Shown: positions 7,119-9,513 of the stretch, one piece after another | Numbering within the stretch: the stretch's first letter is position 1 | Layout of the letters: the number at the start of each line of letters is the position of its first letter | NCBI GenBank assembly: GCA_019234175.1 | Contig: JAFALP010000337.1 | Location: 1 to 9,513, forward strand | Source of the DNA: Actinomycetota bacterium | GTDB lineage: Bacteria; Actinomycetota; Thermoleophilia; Gaiellales; Gaiellaceae | DNA: 9,513 nucleotides | Direction: 5' to 3' | Translations under genes and position numbers: made by a program | Notes under the pieces: generated by a model | The model's input: only the letters and a program-made list of their open reading frames with translations | Told to the model about the DNA's origin: nothing | Database searches by the model: none

Positions 7119-7516
7119 GCGAGTACGCGTTCTCGGCGCGGACGCGCGTCGGCTTCTCGGACACGGACGCGCAGGGGATCGTCTACTACGGGCGCTACAA
7201 CCCGTACTTCGACCTCGCGCGCGTCGAGTACCTGCGGTCTCTCGGCCTGCTCCGCTACGACGGCGCGGGCGAGTTCGTCATGCGGGCGAATGACGTCGAG
7301 TACTTCGCACCGGCGATGTTCGACGACGAGCTGGAGATCCACGTCCGCGTCGGGAAGATCGGGCGGACGAGCATCACGTACGAGTTCGCGGCGCATCGCG
7401 TTCCGGACGGGACCTTGATGGTGACCGCGCACCAGACCCTCGTGTACGTCGACCTCGCCGAGCGCGTGGCGGTGCCGATCCCCGACGACTTCAGGGAGCG
7501 GATCGATGCCGTCTGA
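7115..7516 (+). CDS. Acyl-CoA thioesterase, hotdog fold (4HBT/YbgC type)
   Basis: The 133-residue single-domain hotdog protein probably hydrolyses acyl-CoA thioesters in the cytoplasm. The N-terminal signature is clear: TRVGFSDTDAQGIVYYGRYN (10-29), followed by PYFDLARVEYLRSLGL (30-45). The second Asp of SDTDAQG (D18) matches the catalytic Asp of 4-hydroxybenzoyl-CoA thioesterase and YbgC relatives. The central helix and the strands VEYFAPAMFDDELEIHVRV (61-79) and TSITYEFAAHRV (85-96) complete the fold. Length is normal for the family (about 130-140 residues). The substrate is unknown. The start is a GTG at 7115 within the stop of the mutase gene (4-base overlap GTGA), with only a distant purine-rich stretch upstream, so reinitiation is likely. 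Its 3' end overlaps the next gene by 11 bases. The shared operon with a sugar phosphomutase gives no clear pathway clue. Confidence 0.93.
   Translation: MSEYAFSARTRVGFSDTDAQGIVYYGRYNPYFDLARVEYLRSLGLLRYDGAGEFVMRANDVEYFAPAMFDDELEIHVRVGKIGRTSITYEFAAHRVPDGTLMVTAHQTLVYVDLAERVAVPIPDDFRERIDAV
7493..7498 (+). promoter_or_regulatory. Ribosome binding site for the mini-GAF gene
   Basis: AGGGAG, seven bases before the ATG at 7506, is the clearest Shine-Dalgarno site in this operon. It lies inside the thioesterase reading frame and supports ATG 7506 as the true start of the overlapping downstream gene. Confidence 0.6.
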
Positions 7517-7802
7517 CGCGGACGACGTCCTGCGGCAGACGGTGGCCGAGCTCGTCGCCGGCGGGTGCGCGTGGGCCGGGATCTTCTTCGTCGAGGACGG
7601 GGCGCTCGTCCTCGGCCCATCGGCCGGCGCCGAGGACGAGCCGCGGCGTTCGGCCGTCACCGTGACGTGGAAGGGAGATCGCGTCGCGGAGCTGGCCGTC
7701 GACGGCGACGTCGACCAGGCCCGGCTCGAGCAGATCGCCGCGGAGATCGCCGACCTGTGCCTCGTCGGCTGGGACACCGGCGGCGAGGCCTGGGAGCCCT
7801 AG
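7506..7802 (+). CDS. Small GAF-like protein (98 residues, apparently shortened)
   Basis: The 98-residue acidic protein has two segments resembling the ends of a GAF domain of the free methionine-R-sulfoxide reductase type: CAWAGIFFVEDGALVLGPSAG (21-41), comparable with the family's opening strands, and a later strand pair VTVTWKGDRVAELAVDGDVD (51-70) followed by a closing helix ARLEQIAAEIADLCL (72-86). The central part of a standard 150-residue GAF domain, including the loops that carry the reductase cysteines, is absent; only C21 and C85 remain. Enzymatic methionine sulfoxide reductase activity is therefore unlikely. It may be a minimal sensor or scaffold fold, or a relic. The start ATG overlaps the thioesterase stop by 11 bases and has a good Shine-Dalgarno site. 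It is the last gene of the operon, followed 13 bases later by a strong hairpin. GAF relationship is inferred from motif shape by eye. Confidence 0.7.
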   Translation: MPSDADDVLRQTVAELVAGGCAWAGIFFVEDGALVLGPSAGAEDEPRRSAVTVTWKGDRVAELAVDGDVDQARLEQIAAEIADLCLVGWDTGGEAWEP

Positions 7803-7815
7803 AGCGCGGACGGGT

Positions 7816-7847
7816 GCCCGGCGGCCCCGGAGACGGGGCCGCCGGGC
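7816..7847. terminator. Perfect 14-bp GC hairpin between convergent genes, likely two-way terminator
   Basis: GCCCGGCGGCCCCG (7816-7829) and its exact reverse complement (7834-7847) flank a four-base loop GAGA. All 14 pairs match. It lies in the 56-bp gap between the mini-GAF stop (7802) and the phosphoesterase stop (7859), so it could end transcription from both sides. There is no T-tract on either side, as is common for high-GC actinobacterial terminators. Read on the plus strand the loop is a GNRA tetraloop; on the minus strand it is TCTC. Confidence 0.8.
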
Positions 7848-7858
7848 GTGTCGTCGGG

Positions 7859-9513
7859 TTACGGGTTCTGGCCCTGGTCGTCCCGGTTGTGGCCGAAGTC
7901 GAAGAGATCGAAGAGGTCCCCGATCGCCGGTGAGTTCGTCGGCACGTAGGGGTTGTCATGCGTGCTCACGGGGTTCGGCAGCCGGTCGAGGCTGCGGCTC
8001 GAGAGCGGGGACAGCCCCCAGTTGCGCTCGATGAACTTCAGGATCGAGACGTGGTCCGTGTACGTGTGGCTGATGTAGCCCGGCTTCGCGTACGGAGAGA
8101 CGACGATCATCGGGACCCGGGTCCCGTCACCGAAGAACGAGACGGGCTGGATGTATCCGGAGTCGTAGTACCCGCCGCCCTCGTCGAACGTGATGAAGAT
8201 GGCCGTGCTCTTCCAGAGGTCGTCGTTGTTCTGCACCTCTTCGACGGCGTGATTCACGAACGCCTCGAACGCGGGCAGCGCCGAGTAGCCGGGATGGCCG
8301 TCGTCGTCGCCCGGCTTGAGGAAGCTGACGGCCGGGAGCGTTCCGTCCGCGACTTCTGCGTCGAAGTCCTCGAGCCCGTGCTGCGTGTTCGCGCGCAGCG
8401 TCGGGTTCGTCATGATCGAGGTCGCGTACTGCATCGGGTCGCAGATCCCGCAGTAGTTCGGCCCCGGATTGCCGTTGTCGTAGCCCTCGCCGAAGTACCC
8501 CCACGAGATGTTGTGCGCCGAGAGCTCGTCGCCGATCGTGGGCAGCGAGCACTGCGGCGGGACCGTGAACGTCGACGTGTTCAGCGTGCCGTCCACGTTG
8601 TAGCCCGGGTTGTAGTTGTTGAGCAGGTAGTAGTGCCCCGGGGCGCACAGGTCGGCGACCTTGTACGGCAGCGTGTTCAGGAACTTGAACACGCCCGAGA
8701 CGCCCGGCTGTGTGTGGTCCGCGCAGTCGGAGTAGCTCCCACCGTTCGTCGTCCCACTCTGGCCGTAGCCGTCCTGGGAGTAGAAGTTGTTCGAGCCCGC
8801 CTGGGCATTCGGGTTCTCGATCTCGCCGGCAGGAGGCGTCGTCGCGTTGCCGCTCGCGTCCTGGTAGAACGCTGCGTCACCGGTGCCGAGCATGATGTGG
8901 TTTGCGCCCGTGCCGCCCATGACGGCCTGGTGGTAGTTGTCGGACATCGAGTAGTGGCGTGCCAGGTACTGCAGCGTCGGCGCATCGCCGGCGGCCATGT
9001 TGAAGAAGCCCATCTCGTTCGCGCCCTGGAACGTCGACTGATCGGTGAAGGGGCTCGGGGGCGGCGCGCCGTTCGAGTCGCCCGCGGTCCCGTGCACCCA
9101 CGTCCAGAGGTCGTTCTTCCCGCCGGCGACCTCCTGGTACATCTGGTAGAAGCGGTGGAGCGGGTCGCCGGTGAACGCACCGATGAACTCGCACGTTCCG
9201 AACGACGCGTACTCGCCGTGCGAGTCGTAGTACGGCACGTACTTCGTGATCTGGAACGGAGCGTTCATGAGGTTGACCGGGAAGCGGGCGTCAGGCGTGC
9301 CGGGATTCTGGCCGTCGCACGCCTTCGAGACGTACGTCGTGTTGGGCTGCGGCAACGTCGCGTACGTGCCGGTCCGCGTCGGGTTGATCTCGTAGCCGTC
9401 CGAGGCCGTGTCGCTCGCCGTGCTCTGGGCCGCCGCGCTCGCGTTCGGGCCGGGAGCTCCCGTTGCCGTGACGATGCCTTCCGAGAGCAGGTTCTTCACC
9501 GTCTGCCCATGCG
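7859..9513 (-). CDS. Phosphoesterase family protein (acid phosphatase / phospholipase C-like), N-terminus beyond right edge
   Basis: The protein resembles the secreted phosphoesterase family that includes bacterial phospholipase C and AcpA-type acid phosphatases. The frame is open to the window edge; the residues just before the first internal GTG (9499) read HGQTVKNLLSEGIV, a family motif, so that GTG is not the start and the N-terminal ENxSFD-type motif and any signal peptide lie outside. Visible family motifs (numbering from the GTG at 9499) are SDNYHQAVMGGTGANHIMLG (186-205), IFITFDEGGGYYD (434-446, with the likely metal-binding Asp-Glu pair D439/E440), RVPMIVVSPYAKPGYISH (461-478) and TDHVSILKFIERNWGL (481-496). 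Composition rich in Asn, Gly, Ser and Thr plus seven cysteines (C61, C103, C259, C285, C317, C350, C353) points to an exported, disulfide-bearing protein. The substrate is unknown. A strong hairpin follows its stop codon. Confidence 0.9.
   Translation of the reverse strand, partial: HGQTVKNLLSEGIVTATGAPGPNASAAAQSTASDTASDGYEINPTRTGTYATLPQPNTTYVSKACDGQNPGTPDARFPVNLMNAPFQITKYVPYYDSHGEYASFGTCEFIGAFTGDPLHRFYQMYQEVAGGKNDLWTWVHGTAGDSNGAPPPSPFTDQSTFQGANEMGFFNMAAGDAPTLQYLARHYSMSDNYHQAVMGGTGANHIMLGTGDAAFYQDASGNATTPPAGEIENPNAQAGSNNFYSQDGYGQSGTTNGGSYSDCADHTQPGVSGVFKFLNTLPYKVADLCAPGHYYLLNNYNPGYNVDGTLNTSTFTVPPQCSLPTIGDELSAHNISWGYFGEGYDNGNPGPNYCGICDPMQYATSIMTNPTLRANTQHGLEDFDAEVADGTLPAVSFLKPGDDDGHPGYSALPAFEAFVNHAVEEVQNNDDLWKSTAIFITFDEGGGYYDSGYIQPVSFFGDGTRVPMIVVSPYAKPGYISHTYTDHVSILKFIERNWGLSPLSSRSLDRLPNPVSTHDNPYVPTNSPAIGDLFDLFDFGHNRDDQGQNP

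Noticed and set aside
7803..7858. Possible attachment site or small RNA in the hairpin gap
   Set aside because: The 56-bp gap is largely accounted for by the perfect hairpin between convergent genes; no tRNA-like sequence, repeat copy or integrase is present.

Overview
The window is a densely packed, very GC-rich stretch of bacterial chromosome (strong G/C bias at third codon positions, with long shadow ORFs on the opposite strand of nearly every gene). Several traits suggest a high-GC actinobacterium: GTG starts, stop/start overlaps, few clear Shine-Dalgarno sites, a CcmE of the Cys-x-x-x-Tyr type, and a large cyclase/ATPase/TPR protein. A Thermoleophilia-like lineage (Gaiellales or Solirubrobacterales) is my best guess. 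It is inferred from gene content only and is not demonstrated. No mobile element, CRISPR array, tRNA or rRNA was seen.

Layout. (1) Bases 1-1978, minus strand: a likely operon of a 78-residue uncharacterised protein, the haem chaperone CcmE, and the haem lyase subunit CcmF, which runs off the left edge. This is part of a System I cytochrome c maturation locus. (2) Bases 2009-2845, plus strand: a TIM-barrel protein of the endonuclease IV / xylose-isomerase-like fold, divergent from the first operon across only 30 bp. (3) Bases 2791-5784, minus strand: a 997-residue regulator made of a class III nucleotide cyclase domain, a P-loop ATPase and a long TPR-like helical region. Its 3' end overlaps the TIM-barrel gene by 55 bp. 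(4) Bases 5772-7802, plus strand: a tightly coupled three-gene operon of phosphomannomutase/phosphoglucomutase, a hotdog-fold acyl-CoA thioesterase, and a 98-residue protein resembling a shortened GAF domain. (5) Bases 7816-7847: a perfect 14-bp GC hairpin between convergent genes, probably a two-way terminator. (6) Bases 7859-9513, minus strand: most of a phosphoesterase (acid phosphatase / phospholipase C-like family), truncated at its N-terminus by the window edge.

Functional links are clear only for ccmE-ccmF. The mutase, thioesterase and mini-GAF genes are linked by overlapping reading frames, so probably by co-expression, but no common pathway is evident. Coding density is near total: the longest gap between genes is 56 bp, so no stretch of 300 bases is without a gene. 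The window looks mostly like ordinary housekeeping chromosome. The less ordinary items are the CcmE variant, the mini-GAF protein, the small conserved-looking ORF ahead of ccmE, and the very compact divergent junctions.
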